Below, piece by piece: positions 1 through 12,442 of a stretch of DNA of 64,000 bases. This stretch comes from Imbricaverruca yamaguchii (Eukaryota > Arthropoda > Thecostraca > Neoverrucidae): the NCBI GenBank assembly GCA_034440575.1, contig JAOTOL010001343.1:460001-524000 (forward strand), read 5' to 3'. Position 1 is the stretch's first letter. The number at the start of each line of letters is the position of its first letter. The notes beneath the pieces are model-generated. The model did no database searches. It was not told where the DNA came from and saw only the letters and a program-made list of their open reading frames with translations. Position numbers and translations under genes: made by a program.

Positions 1-1443
1 TGTATGGTTGCAATAGAGATATTTATATGTTAATTATGAACTATCCGTACATCATAGTTTTGTCCGATAATCCGCTAACTGCTAAGTAGCGCACCTTAGT
101 TTTTCGTTAACGATTAGCATTTCCGATAACTTCGAAAACCGTCAGCGGCCCGATTAGTTACCGCTTAAATTGTAGCTTCGCCAATTTGAGTTGCGCTAAC
201 TTTAAGTCCGCTAACATTTGTGCTTTGTCGCTGGTAAATGAAATCGTATCGCCTCGAAGCGGCGGACGCGATCGCAGCGCCTCTGGTGGCTGGTCGGAGC
301 GTCACAGCTGGCGGAGAGCGGCCAGCATTATGTTCCTGTTTGCTGTGAGCGTGTCTACAGCAGTCAGTCTGACGCGCTGCTGGCTACGCTGTCGCGATAC
401 TGGCAGGCATCGCGAAGAGATGTGAGGCCCTCCTAGAAGACCAGGAGTGCCAGCTGGCCGCTGTGTTCCACCGGAGGTTTCGCCTGTTCTGGCTGGCGAA
501 ACATAATCACAGCCAGCTTAGCATGGTAAAGAGGCCATTGAGACCGCCGCGGAGGAAGTCCTGAGGGCTGAGTGAGACCAGTGAGGAGGGCAGCAGCACC
601 ACCAGCAATGAAGGCAGGGAAGTGATGCTTGTTCAGCAACATCAGCATCAGCGGCAGCTTGTGTGCAGCTTCTTCAGCAGCACCACTCAGCTCCAGAACA
701 GGAGCCACAGGTCACAGAAGTCCAAGGCGCATAACTTGGTGAAGCCCTAGCTGGAGGTCGGCTCGAAGGCGTCCTGACTGACGTCGCTTTATTGAGCGAG
801 CAAGTGTTGATCGACCTGTTCATCAAGTACAGTCCAGTCATCCCATCCAGTGCTGCAGTCAAGTACCTGTTCTTCATAGGCAAGGGCACCATGAGGGCCA
901 AGAGAGTCACCCTGTCAGATGCCAACCTTGAGAGGCTGATGTTCATGAAGGACAACCAGTGGCACATTGAAGCCATAGGGAAGGAACATGCCATGGTGAA
1001 TGCATCAATTGGGTTATTTAATTTATTTTCTACGCGTACTTCTTTTTCTGAATATCTTTTATTCGCTTTATAATTATATCACTGTATACGAACAGTATGT
1101 TTAATGTTGACTAATGTTTAATTGTTCGATTTAATTGGTTCGTTTCATTATTGATATACACCTCCATTGCCATCTGATCTTCCATGCTGTACCTTTTTGG
1201 AAATAGCAATATCTCAGCCACAATATATTACACTTCCAGCTCTCTAGGTCTGTTTTGAAGGATGTAGAAGCAAATAACGAAACCGAAGCTAAATTCATAC
1301 AACAAAAGTTATGAGTTAGCTGTTATCGTTAGCTTCCGCTATTTTTTAGCGGTTTATCGGTTTAACGTTATCAAGGCTAACTTTTGAGCTGGCGGATTAA
1401 CGGTTATCGAAGCTAACTTTTTGGTTAGCTGTGCCTACCACTG
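1..1443 (+). mobile_element. hAT-superfamily DNA transposon remnant, 3' part
   Basis: The right end at 1429-1443 reads, on the minus strand, CAGTGGTAGGCACAG, followed by subterminal GTTAGCT / GATAACC motifs, a hAT-like terminal inverted repeat beginning CAGNG. Related GCTAAC/GATAAC-rich sequence occupies about 60-230, which would be the 5' subterminal part. Between them are fragments of a hAT transposase (370-1010). The left terminus lies outside the window or has decayed, so no target-site duplication can be checked. Confidence 0.55.
370..1010 (+). pseudogene. hAT transposase C-terminal fragments, frameshifted
   Basis: Reading from about 398 gives EALLEDQECQLAAVFH then FRLFWLAKHNHSQLSMVK. 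The frame then shifts near 535 and continues as AIETAAEEVLRAE before a stop. A third segment at 792-1010 gives VKYLFFIGKG, KRVTLSDANLERLMFMKDNQ. These resemble the C-terminal dimerisation region of hAT/BED-type transposases, where a residue run like PKR..LSD..FE.L.FLK is common. Several stops and at least one frameshift make it non-functional. The assignment rests on remembered family patterns, not a search. Confidence 0.5.
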
Positions 1444-1974
1444 GTTTCGGCACCTGCCAAAATGGTAACGCTTGTCGACGAGCATACGGCTGTTGATCCA
1501 GGCGATTCTCTGCTCTGGATTCTGTGCCGGATTCCCAACGCAAATCATGTCCTGTATATCCTGCGGCACCCTTATTAAATGTCTCAGAATGGACGTGCAC
1601 TGCGCAATAATCTGTTGTCGACACGCCTCTAAATCTCATGGTGTCGTTGGCGCCTGGTCGGCGTCTATGGCTTCCGTTAGAAACGTTAGTTAGTTATCGA
1701 GGCGTTTGTACACATTTGCTGCACTGTCTGCGGTTTCTATCACGCAATGATAATACCGCCGACAGGATGAATCTTCCTTTAAGTTATCTACGCATCAGTC
1801 TTCTGTATGTTTCTTGCTTTCTGTTCGTGTTGGGTCTTCTCACACGGTGGTGAGTGTGTTTCTAGACGACGGTCGGTTGATTTTACTGTTGCATTAAGTG
1901 CCATGTGGCCATCATGGATTATCGAGTTTAGTTTCCTGCCGCCCCAATAGCTGATGCCGTCTGGCGGGTGGGGG
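1444..1974. other. No gene seen
   Basis: Non-repetitive sequence with short overlapping open frames on both strands, none with recognisable protein features. Confidence 0.5.
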
Positions 1975-2230
1975 CGGATCCAGTACCCTAGTCTTGGACC
2001 GGTTTTGGAAGAGGGCAATGCAACAATATTTGATGCTGAAATTACCTTCAGATTTTAACAGCTGGCATTCGCCGACCCTCCCTCGGACAATATTTGTTTC
2101 ATGAAATGTTTTTCGGTTTCTAAAAAATGTGATTGTCGTGCAATATTTCGGCAAAATCGACTTTTGGGGGATGCTCCCTACAACATCCCTACCTCTCCCT
2201 CCATAAATCCGCCGGTGCTGGTGGTTGTGG
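1975..2230. repeat. Possible MITE-like interspersed repeat
   Basis: One edge carries GGGGGCGGATCCAGTACCC and the other, on the opposite strand, CCAGCACCGGCGGATTTATGG. Both contain GGCGGAT, a motif common at the ends of short non-autonomous DNA elements in invertebrates. No second full copy was found in the window. Confidence 0.25.
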
Positions 2231-2317
2231 TAGTCGTTGACGAACCTCGGTGAGCAGCCAACCATACGTCAGTGTGATGTGCGTCAAAGTATGCTTGACC
2301 GGCACACGTGGTGGCGG

Positions 2318-2474
2318 TGGTGGTTATTGGTTTTACGACACGTCGACCGTTGAGTCATGTAGCGTCGCCAATCTCTCACGCCGATTGGTTGCGGGCGAAG
2401 AGTAGCGACAGGCGATACTCGAACGCACGATCTTACGATTGTGAGACAGGCAACTTACCCGTAGACTACTCGTC
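2318..2474 (-). mobile_element. tRNA-derived SINE, family C (copy 1)
   Basis: On the minus strand the element starts GGGGACGAGTAG with a pol III A box and, about 35 nt later, a B-box-like stretch around GTTCGAGTA. It continues into a body containing GGCGACGCTACATGACTC and a tail ending AAAACCAATAACC. A second copy at 28446-28614 is alignable over its full length. This copy has B-box substitutions and is probably inactive. Confidence 0.75.
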
Positions 2475-2519
2475 CCCTAGCATCTATGGCGGAAATAACA
2501 GCTTGTTTCTGGATGTTTG

Positions 2520-3340
2520 ACGTCCAGAACATTATCCTATCTAGAATAGTATTGTCTCATCTTTCTCATTTAGAGGTCGAATGGTGCTGTTTGATAATGC
2601 ACTGGCCTGTGACAAAGTGTTCTAGATTCATTGGAAAGTACAAACTTAACTTCTGTTGTTGCAGGTTTGCAGAAAATATCCACTCCATATTCGATTGCAC
2701 AGTAATTTTGTCCCCCACGTCGAAACTACACAGTACATACACTCATACGTACTCTCGTACGTTTTGGTGTGAACTTTGTACGGTATGGTTTTTATGAAGT
2801 ATGTGTGTCAATTTTTCCTGGATGGTCTTCACCTTTGGAGACGGTGCCGTTGTCGATTTGCTGTGGCCAGTTCAGGGGTCACGTGGATCAATTTACCGTG
2901 CTCAGCTGAGGGATTGTGTGGGCTATTTTATCGCGGTGAACTGGGCGGGGAGGGGAGGGGAGGGCCAGCTTACCGTGCTCTGTTGGGGGTTGCGCGGGTC
3001 AGTTTACTGGTCAGATCTGTGTCAGACGCGACCGCGGTTTCCTGTCGGCCTTGCAGCAGTTTCACACAATTAGCCGACTGCGCCGGGCTGTAGAGAACAC
3101 CACAAGGAAGCCCACATGACAACGCAACAATACATGGTGAACACATGGCAGCACACAACAACACATGACAACACATGGCAACACACATGGCAACACGCCG
3201 ACAACGTGGAGGGACGACGCCGAACGTGACATCGGCGGATGTCAGTAGTTGTGACGGTTTGCCGCCGAGTCGCGACCGGTCGTGAGGCAGCTGCCGGGCC
3301 GAGTGTTGCTGGCGGGCCGGCCCTACTCCAGCGACTCGTG
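2520..3340. other. No gene; short ACACATGGC repeats near the end
   Basis: No supportable coding region. From 3092 to 3198 there is a degenerate array of CACATGGCAACA-type words. The rest is single-copy in appearance, with G-rich patches near 2945. Confidence 0.45.
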
Positions 3341-4376
3341 GACGGCCGCCGGCCGGTCAGGGCGACCACGTGACACGTGAGTAGTGTCGGCCGGCCGGTC
3401 AGGGCGACCACGTGACACGTGAGCAGTGTCGGCCGGCCGGTCAGGGCGACCACGACCGGATGTGGCGGCGGTCAGGGTGACCACGTGACACGTGAGCAGT
3501 GTCGGCCGGCCGGTCAGGGCGACCACGTGACACGTGAGCAGTGTCGGCCGGCCGGTCAGGGCGACCACGTGACACGTGAGCAGTGTCGGCCGGCCGGTCA
3601 GGGCGACCACGTGACACGTGAGCAGTGTCGGCCGGCCGGTCAGGGCGACCACGTGACACGTGAGCAGTGTCGGCCGGCCGGTCAGGGCGACCACGTGACA
3701 CGTGAGCAGTGTCGGCCGGCCGGTCAGGGCGACCACGTGACACGTGACGTGTGGCGGCCGGCGGGAGGGCGACCACGTGACACGTGAGCAGTGTCGGCCG
3801 GCCGGTCAGGGCGACACGCACGTGAGCAGTGTCGGCCGGCCGGTCAGGGCGACCACGTGACACGTGAGCAGTGTCGGCCGGCCGGTCAGGGCGACCACGT
3901 GACACGTGAGCAGTGTCGGCCGGCCGGTCAGGGCGACCACGTGACACGTGAGCAGTGTCGGCCGGCCGGTCAGGGCGACCACGTGACACGTGAGCAGTGT
4001 CGGCCGGCCGGTCAGGGCGACCACGTGACACGTGAGCAGTGTCGGCCGGCCGGTCAGGGCGACCACGTGACACGTGAGCAGTGTCGGCCGGCCGGTCAGG
4101 GCGACCACGTGACACGTGAGCAGTGTCGGCCGGCCGGTCAGGCGGACAGGATCAGTGTGGCCGGCGGGGCGACCACGTGACACGTGAGCAGTGGCGGCCG
4201 GCCGGTCAGGGCGACCACGTGACACGTGAGCAGTGTCGGCCGGCCGGTCAGGGCGACCACGTGACACGTGAGCAGTGTCGGTCGGCCGGTCAGGGCGACC
4301 ACGTGACACGTGAGCAGTGGCGGCCGGCCGGTCAGGGCGACCACGTGACACGTGAGCAGTGGCGGCCGGCCGACGC
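3340..4376. repeat. 42-bp minisatellite with two CACGTG E-boxes per unit
   Basis: The unit runs GTGACACGTGAGCAGTGTCG + GCCGGCCGGTCAGGGCGACCAC and recurs about 24 times with few substitutions. Each junction reads CCACGTGACACGTGAG, so the palindrome CACGTG appears twice per unit. Two or three units (around 3450, 3750, 3815, 4140) are shortened or rearranged. Because 42 is divisible by three, the array gives long open frames on both strands that are not evidence of protein. Confidence 0.95.
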
Positions 4377-4523
4377 TCCGCTGTTCCACTCGCCGTGCTG
4401 GTTGGGACCGGCGCACCGCGCTGTGGGCGGTGTGTCGGGCGTCGTGATGTCAGCGCGTGTCTCACGCTCCGAGGAGGTCGGTCTGAGCAACGCACGCCGC
4501 CCCGGCCCGTGGCCGCCCTGCTG

Positions 4524-4592
4524 TGACGCCCCCGCCCCGTCCCCGCCCCGCCCCCGCCCCCGCCCCCGCCCCCGCCCCACGCGCACGGGTGT
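4524..4592. promoter_or_regulatory. GC-box / G-quadruplex-prone tract
   Basis: A run of CCCCCGCCCCGTCCCCGCC-type blocks, with GCCCCC repeated several times. On the minus strand it offers more than four G-runs of four or more separated by single C residues, compatible with a G-quadruplex and with multiple Sp1-like GC boxes. No adjacent gene is visible, so a promoter role is only possible. Confidence 0.4.
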
Positions 4593-4659
4593 GTTGGTGT
4601 TGCTGTCGTGTCCGACCCGCCCAGGTGCGCCGGGCCCGTCCAGGAGTACCGTGTCGACT

Positions 4660-5302
4660 GGAGCGGCGTTTGTCAGCTACACTGGCCGTGCCGTGTTGAC
4701 TGGAGAGGCGTGTGTCAGCTACACTGGCCGTGCCGTGCTGACTGGAGAGGCGTGTGTCAGCTACACTGGCCGTGCCGTGTTGACTGGAGAGGCGTGTGTC
4801 AGCTACACTGGCCGTGCCGTGCTGACTGGAGAGGCGTGTGTCAGCTACACTGACCGTGCCGTGTCGACTGGAGAGGCGTGTGTCAGCTACACTGACCGTG
4901 CCGTGCTGACTGGAGAGGCGTGTGTCAGCTACACTGACCGTGCCGTGTTGACTGGAGAGGCGTGTGTCAGCTACACTGGCCGTGCCGTGTTGACTGGAGA
5001 GGCGTGTGTCAGCTACACTGGCCGTGCCGTGCTGACTGGAGAGGCGTGTGTCAGCTACACTGGCCGTGCCGTGTTGACTGGAGAGGCGTGTGTCAGCTAC
5101 ACTGGCCGTGCCGTGCTGACTGGAGAGGCGTGTGTCAGCTACACTGGCCGTGCCGTGTTGACTGGAGAGGCGTGTGTCAGCTACACTGGCCGTGCCGTGT
5201 TGACTGGAGAGGCGTGTGTCAGCTACACTGGCCGTGCCGTGTTGACTGGAGAGGCGTGTGTCAGCTACACTGGCCGTGCCGTGTTGACTGGAGAGGCGTG
5301 CC
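4660..5302. repeat. Second 42-bp minisatellite
   Basis: The unit is GTGTTGACTGGAGAGGCGTG + TGTCAGCTACACTGGCCGTGCC, about 15 copies. Units differ mainly at GTGTTGAC/GTGCTGAC/GTGTCGAC and CTGGCC/CTGACC. It has the same period as the array just upstream but unrelated sequence. The 14-residue repeat it would encode (VSYTGRAVLTGEAC) has no recognised function. Confidence 0.95.
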
Positions 5303-5935
5303 GCGGCAGCAGAGCGTGAGACGCCTCCATCGACGGCGCCGCACCGTCTCCCGCTCGTGGCGAGGCGGCCTGGCGGCAGGGGCGCGCTCAGGAAACAACT
5401 CCCGGGTGCTCGACAGACACTGGCGCGTGCGGTGTCCTCGGATGGCCGGCGCTCGGGGCGCGATTGCGGCGACGGTGGCGACTGCGTGTCGCCACCTTCG
5501 GTTCATTTCTCCGGTTGATGCCACCGACGGTTCGCCTTGGTACGCCCCTTTGCGGGAGCATATGACGTGCAGCCGGCGGTCTGTCTTCAACGTGCGGCCC
5601 CTCCCCGAGAGGCGGACCTGTGACTGCCGCCTGATTGGAGCAATGCAGCTGACTGGAGCATTGGAGTCCTGCCAGACAGCCGCCATTATTCTCTTCCCGT
5701 GCAATCGCATGGGTTTTGTGGCAGATTGAGATTTGCGCAGTGGTTATGGGCGCTAAATGATCAAACCTGTTCGACACGTCGTTGTGAATCTGAAATAGCC
5801 AACCGACGAGATGTGCGCGGGGAGAAGTCCATTCTCCATTTACTCGTCAGTGCCGGGACCGGGAATGCAGCTGGTTTTATGGGTCATATTTTATGTGTGA
5901 CGTCAGGGATTATGCCAGGATGAAAGGTTATGGAG
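5303..5935. other. No gene seen
   Basis: GC-rich single-copy sequence following the array. Open frames on both strands have no recognisable domain. Confidence 0.45.
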
Positions 5936-7133
5936 CGGCAAGGAGACACTGACGTATTTATGTAGCGGAGATGTTCCTCTCTTAGTGGGTTACGTAGCGG
6001 CAGAGAAGCAAACCCCGGCGTGTGTACGCAGGGGAGATGCTCCGCTCCTGGTAGGGTTATGGAGCGACAGAAAGGTGCACCATGTGTGCATACGCAGGGG
6101 AGATGCTCCGCTCCTGGTAGGGTTATGGAGCGACAGAGAGGCACACCCCCGTGTGTGCATGCAGGGGAGATGCGCCGCACCTGGTGGGTGTGTGCAGGGG
6201 AGATGTGCCGCACCTGGTGGGTGTGTGCAGGGGAGATGAGCCGCACCTGGTGGGTGTGTGCATGGGAGATGTGCCGCACCTGGTGGGTGTGTGCAGGGGA
6301 GATGTGCCGCACCTGGTGGGTGTGTGCAGGGGAGATGTGCCGCACCTGGTGGGTGTGTGCAGGCGAGATGTGCCGCACCTGGTGGGTGTGTGCAGGGGAG
6401 ATGTGCCGCACCTGGTGGGTGTGTGCAGGGGAGATGTGTCGCACCTGGTGGGTGTGTGCACGGGAGATGTGCCGCACCTGGTGGGTGTGTGCAGGCGAGA
6501 TGAGCCGCACCTGGTGGGTGTGTGCAGGGGAGATGTGTCGCACCAGGTGGGTGTGTGCAGGCGAGATGTGCCGCACCTGGTGGGTGTGTGCAGGGGAGAT
6601 GTGCCGCACCTGGTGGGTGTGTGCAGGCGAGATGTGCCGCACCTGGTGGGTGTGTGCAGGCGAGATGTGCCGCACCTGGTGCGTGTGTGCAGGGGAGATG
6701 AGCCGCACCTGGTGGGTGTGTGCAGGGGAGATGTGCCGCACCTGGTGGATGTGTGCCGCACCTGGTGGGTGTGTGCAGGGGAGATGAGCCGCACCTGGTG
6801 GGTGTGTGCAAGTGAGATGTGCCGCACCTGGTGGGTGTGTACGCAGGGGAGATGTGTCGCACCTGGTGGGTGTGTGCAGGGGAGATGTGCCGCACCTGGT
6901 GGGTGTGTGCAGGCGAGATGTGCCGCACCTGGTGGGGTGGGTATGTGCATGGGGAGATGTGCCGCACCTGGTGGGTGTGTGCAGGGGAGATGAGCCGCAC
7001 CTGGTGGGTGTGTGCAGGCGAGATGTGCCGCACCTGGTGGGTATGTGCAGGGGAGATGTGCCGCACCTGGTGGGTGTGTGCAGGGGAGATGTGCCGCACC
7101 TGGTGGGTGTGTGCAGGGGAGATGTGCCGCTCA
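5936..7133. repeat. 33-bp minisatellite with a longer-period 5' variant
   Basis: The core unit GTGTGTGCAGGGGAGATGTG + CCGCACCTGGTGG repeats about 29 times from 6165. The leading part (5960-6160) has two to three longer units carrying GCTCCTGGTAGGGTTATGGAGCGACAG, suggesting that the core array grew from a truncated version of the longer unit. The period is a multiple of three, so several long spurious open frames arise on both strands. Confidence 0.95.
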
Positions 7134-8235
7134 ACGTGTCGTCTCGTGCTTGGTCGCCTCCAGCCCAGTTGAATAGATCCGACATTGTCCGCCGTTGGTA
7201 ATATGGTAATTGTATGGTCGATTATATAGTATTGGTATTATGCATAAATAGAATTGTCCGTGGTCCAAATGATATTCCAAATGATCCAGCCCTCCCTCAT
7301 TATCTGCGTTGGTCATGCTACTATCAAGCAGTCACCGCATACAATGATGTGACACGGTACATGTTTTATCTTCGAGCTTTTATTCACGTGACCAGCATCG
7401 CGAAGTGACTGTTCAGTCGCTTCTATGTTTTCTATGTTCACTATGTTTTCAAAAACATAGTGTTCCCGAAGTCAACGGTTCTCTATATACTGTTAGCTGT
7501 TGTTGTTGATATTGCTGGGCATTGGTCGGTCGACCAACCATCCAATTGTGATGACTGCTTAGCCGTCCTATGTGCCAACAACATGTGTACGGCAGGTATG
7601 GAATGAGAGGGGCAGTATATATAGTGTCGAACATCGGCGAATCCAGTACGCTAGAACAGGGCGCTGCATAGCCAATACAGTTCTTGCACTCATCAGCTTG
7701 AATAGAAAAACGTGGCAGCACCCCAGTTTTTAAGGCAAAGACAAAAGAAGAGTCACTGATGAATTCCTTTCAATATATCTAGAGCAACTTTGAATTTATT
7801 AACAAAATGTCCAAGCTAGGATGATTTAGAATCTATGCATAATGCCAATAATCGATTTGTTATATTTCCGTATGAAATAAAAAACCCGTCTTGAAAAATT
7901 CCTTTTCCTCACACATGGCTGTATATACCGAGTGGTTCGGGTTTCGAACCTCCTAATTTGGTACCCTCATAATGTTAAGTGATCGTTTTCCATATTGAAT
8001 ATGAAAATGTGTCCCGAAAATATAAACCTGGACTCTTGGTTTAGTTAGATATGTTTAGCCTTTTCCTCAAAGCACGCTGGCCAAACTAACCGTCTTGCTT
8101 CCCATGTTGTGTTCTTTTTTGTGAAGCCCCATCCTAATACCCCATCGTAAGACCCGTCCGAGACAACAGCAGCCATCGTAATGTTGCATGTAGTCTAATG
8201 TTATCTGTATCATTTGATATTTATTTATATCTGCA

Positions 8236-8237
<2 letters not shown>
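7134..8237. other. No gene seen
   Basis: AT-richer sequence with only short open frames and no recognised repeat or RNA gene. Confidence 0.45.
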
Positions 8238-8330
<93 letters not shown>

Positions 8331-8347
8331 CGTGTAATATATATATA
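8238..8347. repeat. (TA)n microsatellite
   Basis: About 50 TA dinucleotides interrupted by TATGTATGTATA. Confidence 0.97.
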
Positions 8348-8639
8348 GCACATCATGTAGAATCGACATATTTACCAGTTCATAAGGAATGTTCCATACG
8401 GTCTGAAATCATTGTCGTTGGCGGCCGCCGGAATCTTCTTAACGCCGCTCCTTGCGGCATAGTCTTCCATAAAAATATTGGGGAGGTTCGTGACAACAGT
8501 GATTTTAGATAGCGTATCCGCATCCAGCAACACACTTGATACTGCTGGACTTCTAGACTGTAGAGCTTATCAGGCAACCGCACCCATGGCCGATACTTTC
8601 GGCATCCGAACCACAGAGGCATGGATACAGGGAAGGAGA

Positions 8640-8905
8640 ACTGGGGGAATGTACCCTCCCCACGTGAAAATGCGGCGCCCCTCTGACCGAGAAAAGGTGC
8701 ACCTCTAACCCCCAAGCCCCATTCTCACGCTCAGTGTTTTTTTTTTAAATAGCCAACTACACCCAGCAGAGGAAGAGGCGTCCATCCAGTACATTACCCT
8801 CTCCTCGCTGAACGAATTTTCAGCCGAAGGCGCTCCTCCAGGGACTTCAGCGGTGGTGCCCCTCCAGACGAGTGCCCCCCCCCCTCCCGATGAAACGTGC
8901 TGGAT
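8640..8905 (-). repeat. Interspersed repeat E, copy 1
   Basis: The minus strand carries GCGCCTTCGGCTGAAAATTC followed by GTTCAGCGAGGAGAGGGT. A related stretch on the plus strand at 61358-61400 reads GGGCGCCTTCGGCTGAAAAT then CTGTTGAGCGGGGAGGGT. Flanks contain CTCTGACCGA in both, so the similarity spans more than the core. Probably a non-autonomous DNA element. Confidence 0.5.
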
Positions 8906-9119
8906 CCGTCCTTGCTGTACCATCGGCTGTAAGCAGACCAGAGCGAGTGGAGCGTTCTTGGGCCGCTGGCAGCCTGTCGACGACAACAGTCACGATGAAG
9001 TCGGCGGCGGCGACGGCCGTCACCCGGCTGCTCTTTCCGTGGCGTTGTCGTGGACGGCCGGCCGGTCGGTCGGTCGTCGGCTTCGGTGCGTGGTGTCGGC
9101 CTGTGGGCCCTGTACTCCG

Positions 9120-9645
9120 CACTCAGACATACCGACACCCATACACTCCGACTTCCCTACACCGACATCCACACACTCCGACATCCCTACACTCCGACAT
9201 CCTGGCCACCTGCCACCCCGACGCCCGAACACCGCGACATCCTCAACCCTGACATTCTCACACGCTGACAACGAAACACCCTGACACATCGACATCATCT
9301 CTATGCCCCGACACTCTGACACACCGACTGTCCGACGCTCTGACATCCCGACACTCCGACACACTGACAACCCGACACATTCACATCCTGACACCTTGAC
9401 ATCCTCACACCCCGACATCCTCACGCCATGAAATCCAGACATCCTTACATCCCGACACACCGGCATCTCTACACCCCGACACAATGATATCCCGACGCTT
9501 CGATTCCATGACAACACGACACCCCGACACCTTGACGATCGACACTCCAACACTGACATCATGACACCTCGACAAGCCGACACCCTGACATCCCGACACC
9601 GTGGCGCCCATAACATACTTATACCCCGACATCCCGATACGTATC
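9120..9645. repeat. Degenerate CCGACA(T/C)(C/T)C short-period array
   Basis: Dozens of words such as CCGACATCC, CCGACACTC and CTGACACCC with an irregular period of roughly 8-14 bp. The array is old and diverged compared with the minisatellites at 3.3-7.1 kb. Confidence 0.85.
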
Positions 9646-9756
9646 AGCTGGGGTGATGTAGGGACTCGATTGAGAGTTGGACTTGGAGCGCAATTGGGTC
9701 CAACAACGTCTTCCTCGTATTGGCTCTAAGTATGGGTGTTGTTTCATATATTTGTT

Positions 9757-9920
9757 TAGGGGAAATTGCCCCTTCAATGTTGGTTTTGCCCACTCCCCCA
9801 ATAATTTAAACTTCTAACATGGGATACTAGTGTGTCCTCAACCAATTTGGTCCCGCAAATTGCCTTCATGTATTATGCCCGCTCCCCGAAAATCTCCAGA
9901 AATAAACGCCCGTGGCTCTT
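9757..9920 (+). repeat. Interspersed repeat R, copy 1
   Basis: Shares ordered blocks with 20098-20290 and 20445-20605: TGTTGGTTTTGCCC, TAACATGG, TTGCCTTCATGTATT, GCTCCCC and AAATAAA...TGG..CTTAG. It lies just upstream of the HEXIM-like gene. No coding capacity or terminal repeats were seen. Confidence 0.7.
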
Positions 9921-10173
9921 AGAGTACTCGGCTTTTGAACACAAGCACAGCTTTTTGCAGTGTTGGAAGTCTTTCGCACCTATGCGTTGGAACCGGGTGG
10001 GTCATGGAAATTCAGCCGTGAATGACGTTTTTGTTTTTCATGCGGTATTACGCGATTAAAGGCAATTGCGGACAATTCACGGAAACGGTGTGGGCGTGCT
10101 GCGATATTGCGCTTCGTCAGCTGACGTGTGGTGTTTCAGGTGTCAGACCGGCTGCCAGCGCCGCCGCCGAGAG

Positions 10174-11028
10174 ATGGCTACCTCGCCTGCTGCCGACGTG
10201 CTTGTCATGGGCACGCCCGGCACCAGGCCCGTCGACGACTTGGACGACTTCACCAGCCTCGACGTGCCGGACGAGGGGAAAAACTCTGGCCTCCTGATCG
10301 AGTCGAGCAAGACCGACGACGCCACCAACGCCGCGCCCGGCAAACGGAAGAAGACGCGCAGGGGCAAGAAGAAGTTCCGTCGCGGCCCGGACGGCGGCGA
10401 CACCGTCGCCGCGGACAGCGGTAAAGGTGGCGCCACCGGCGCGCGCCAGCAGGACAAGGCAGCTGCTACAGAGGCCGCCGACGACGAGGGCGCCGCGGCC
10501 GTGCCGGGCAAGAAGCCGCGGCTGAATCGGCGCCAGCGGCGGCGCCGCTCCGGCCGGTACCCGGCGCCCATCCTGCGGCCGCTCGAGGTTCCGCGCGCGC
10601 CGTTCAACTCCACGTCGTTCATCATCGACGACCACGAGAATTCCGCCTTCTACATCGACTTCGACGCGGCGGCGCGGCGCACCCCGACCGGCCCCTCGGA
10701 CGGCGGCTCGCTGCTCGAGTCGTCGACGGCCGACGACGAGGACGAGGAGGAGGCCGCCTACCAGTTCTCGATGAAGGACTTCGAGGAGGTGTACCGGCAC
10801 GCGCGCGAGGAGGAGCTGGCGCAGCTGGCGCGGCCGGAGCTGGTCGACTGCGTGCGCCAGCTGGAGGCCCGCGTGCGTGAGCTGGAGACGCAGCTGGCGC
10901 TCTACGATCCCGAGGTGTGGGTCACCAATCTCCAGAACCAGCTGCTGCACCTCCAGGAGGAGAATCGGCTCCTGAAGAAGACACGCGAGGTCCTCGTCAA
11001 GAAGTTCGGCGGCGACGACGAGGCATGA
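10174..11028 (+). CDS. HEXIM: HEXIM-like 7SK/P-TEFb regulator
   Basis: HEXIM proteins bind 7SK snRNA and cyclin T and so hold the P-TEFb kinase inactive in the nucleus. This 284-residue product shows the family order. Basic arginine-rich stretches lie at residues 57-70 (KRKKTRRGKKKFRR) and 113-125 (KKPRLNRRQRRRR). The inhibitory PYNT-type motif appears at 143-154 as PFNSTSFIIDDH. An acidic patch follows at 182-194, then FSMKDFEEVYRHA with RPELVDCVRQLE, matching the start of the cyclin-T-binding domain, and a leucine-rich coiled coil to about 275. Start: the ATG at 10174 follows a good acceptor (GGTGTTTCAG at 10130-10139), so a 5' non-coding exon is likely and the CDS is one exon, as in vertebrate HEXIM. 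The segment between basic region and PFNS is much shorter than in vertebrates, and PYNT is PFNS. Recognition is from motif order; no search was run. Confidence 0.85.
   Translation: MATSPAADVLVMGTPGTRPVDDLDDFTSLDVPDEGKNSGLLIESSKTDDATNAAPGKRKKTRRGKKKFRRGPDGGDTVAADSGKGGATGARQQDKAAATEAADDEGAAAVPGKKPRLNRRQRRRRSGRYPAPILRPLEVPRAPFNSTSFIIDDHENSAFYIDFDAAARRTPTGPSDGGSLLESSTADDEDEEEAAYQFSMKDFEEVYRHAREEELAQLARPELVDCVRQLEARVRELETQLALYDPEVWVTNLQNQLLHLQEENRLLKKTREVLVKKFGGDDEA

Positions 11029-12442
<1,414 letters not shown>

Noticed and set aside
4123..5319. Plus-strand 398-codon frame with VSYTGRAVLTGEAC repeats
   Set aside because: Joins two different 42-bp arrays through a GC tract; an open frame is expected from the repeat period.
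3340..7133. CRISPR-like arrays of regularly spaced repeats
   Set aside because: The units are contiguous tandem repeats without unique spacers, and the genome is eukaryotic.
5884..7185. Minus-strand 433-codon frame of CGTSPLHTPTR repeats
   Set aside because: 33-bp minisatellite with a period divisible by three; no start, domain or flanking gene structure.
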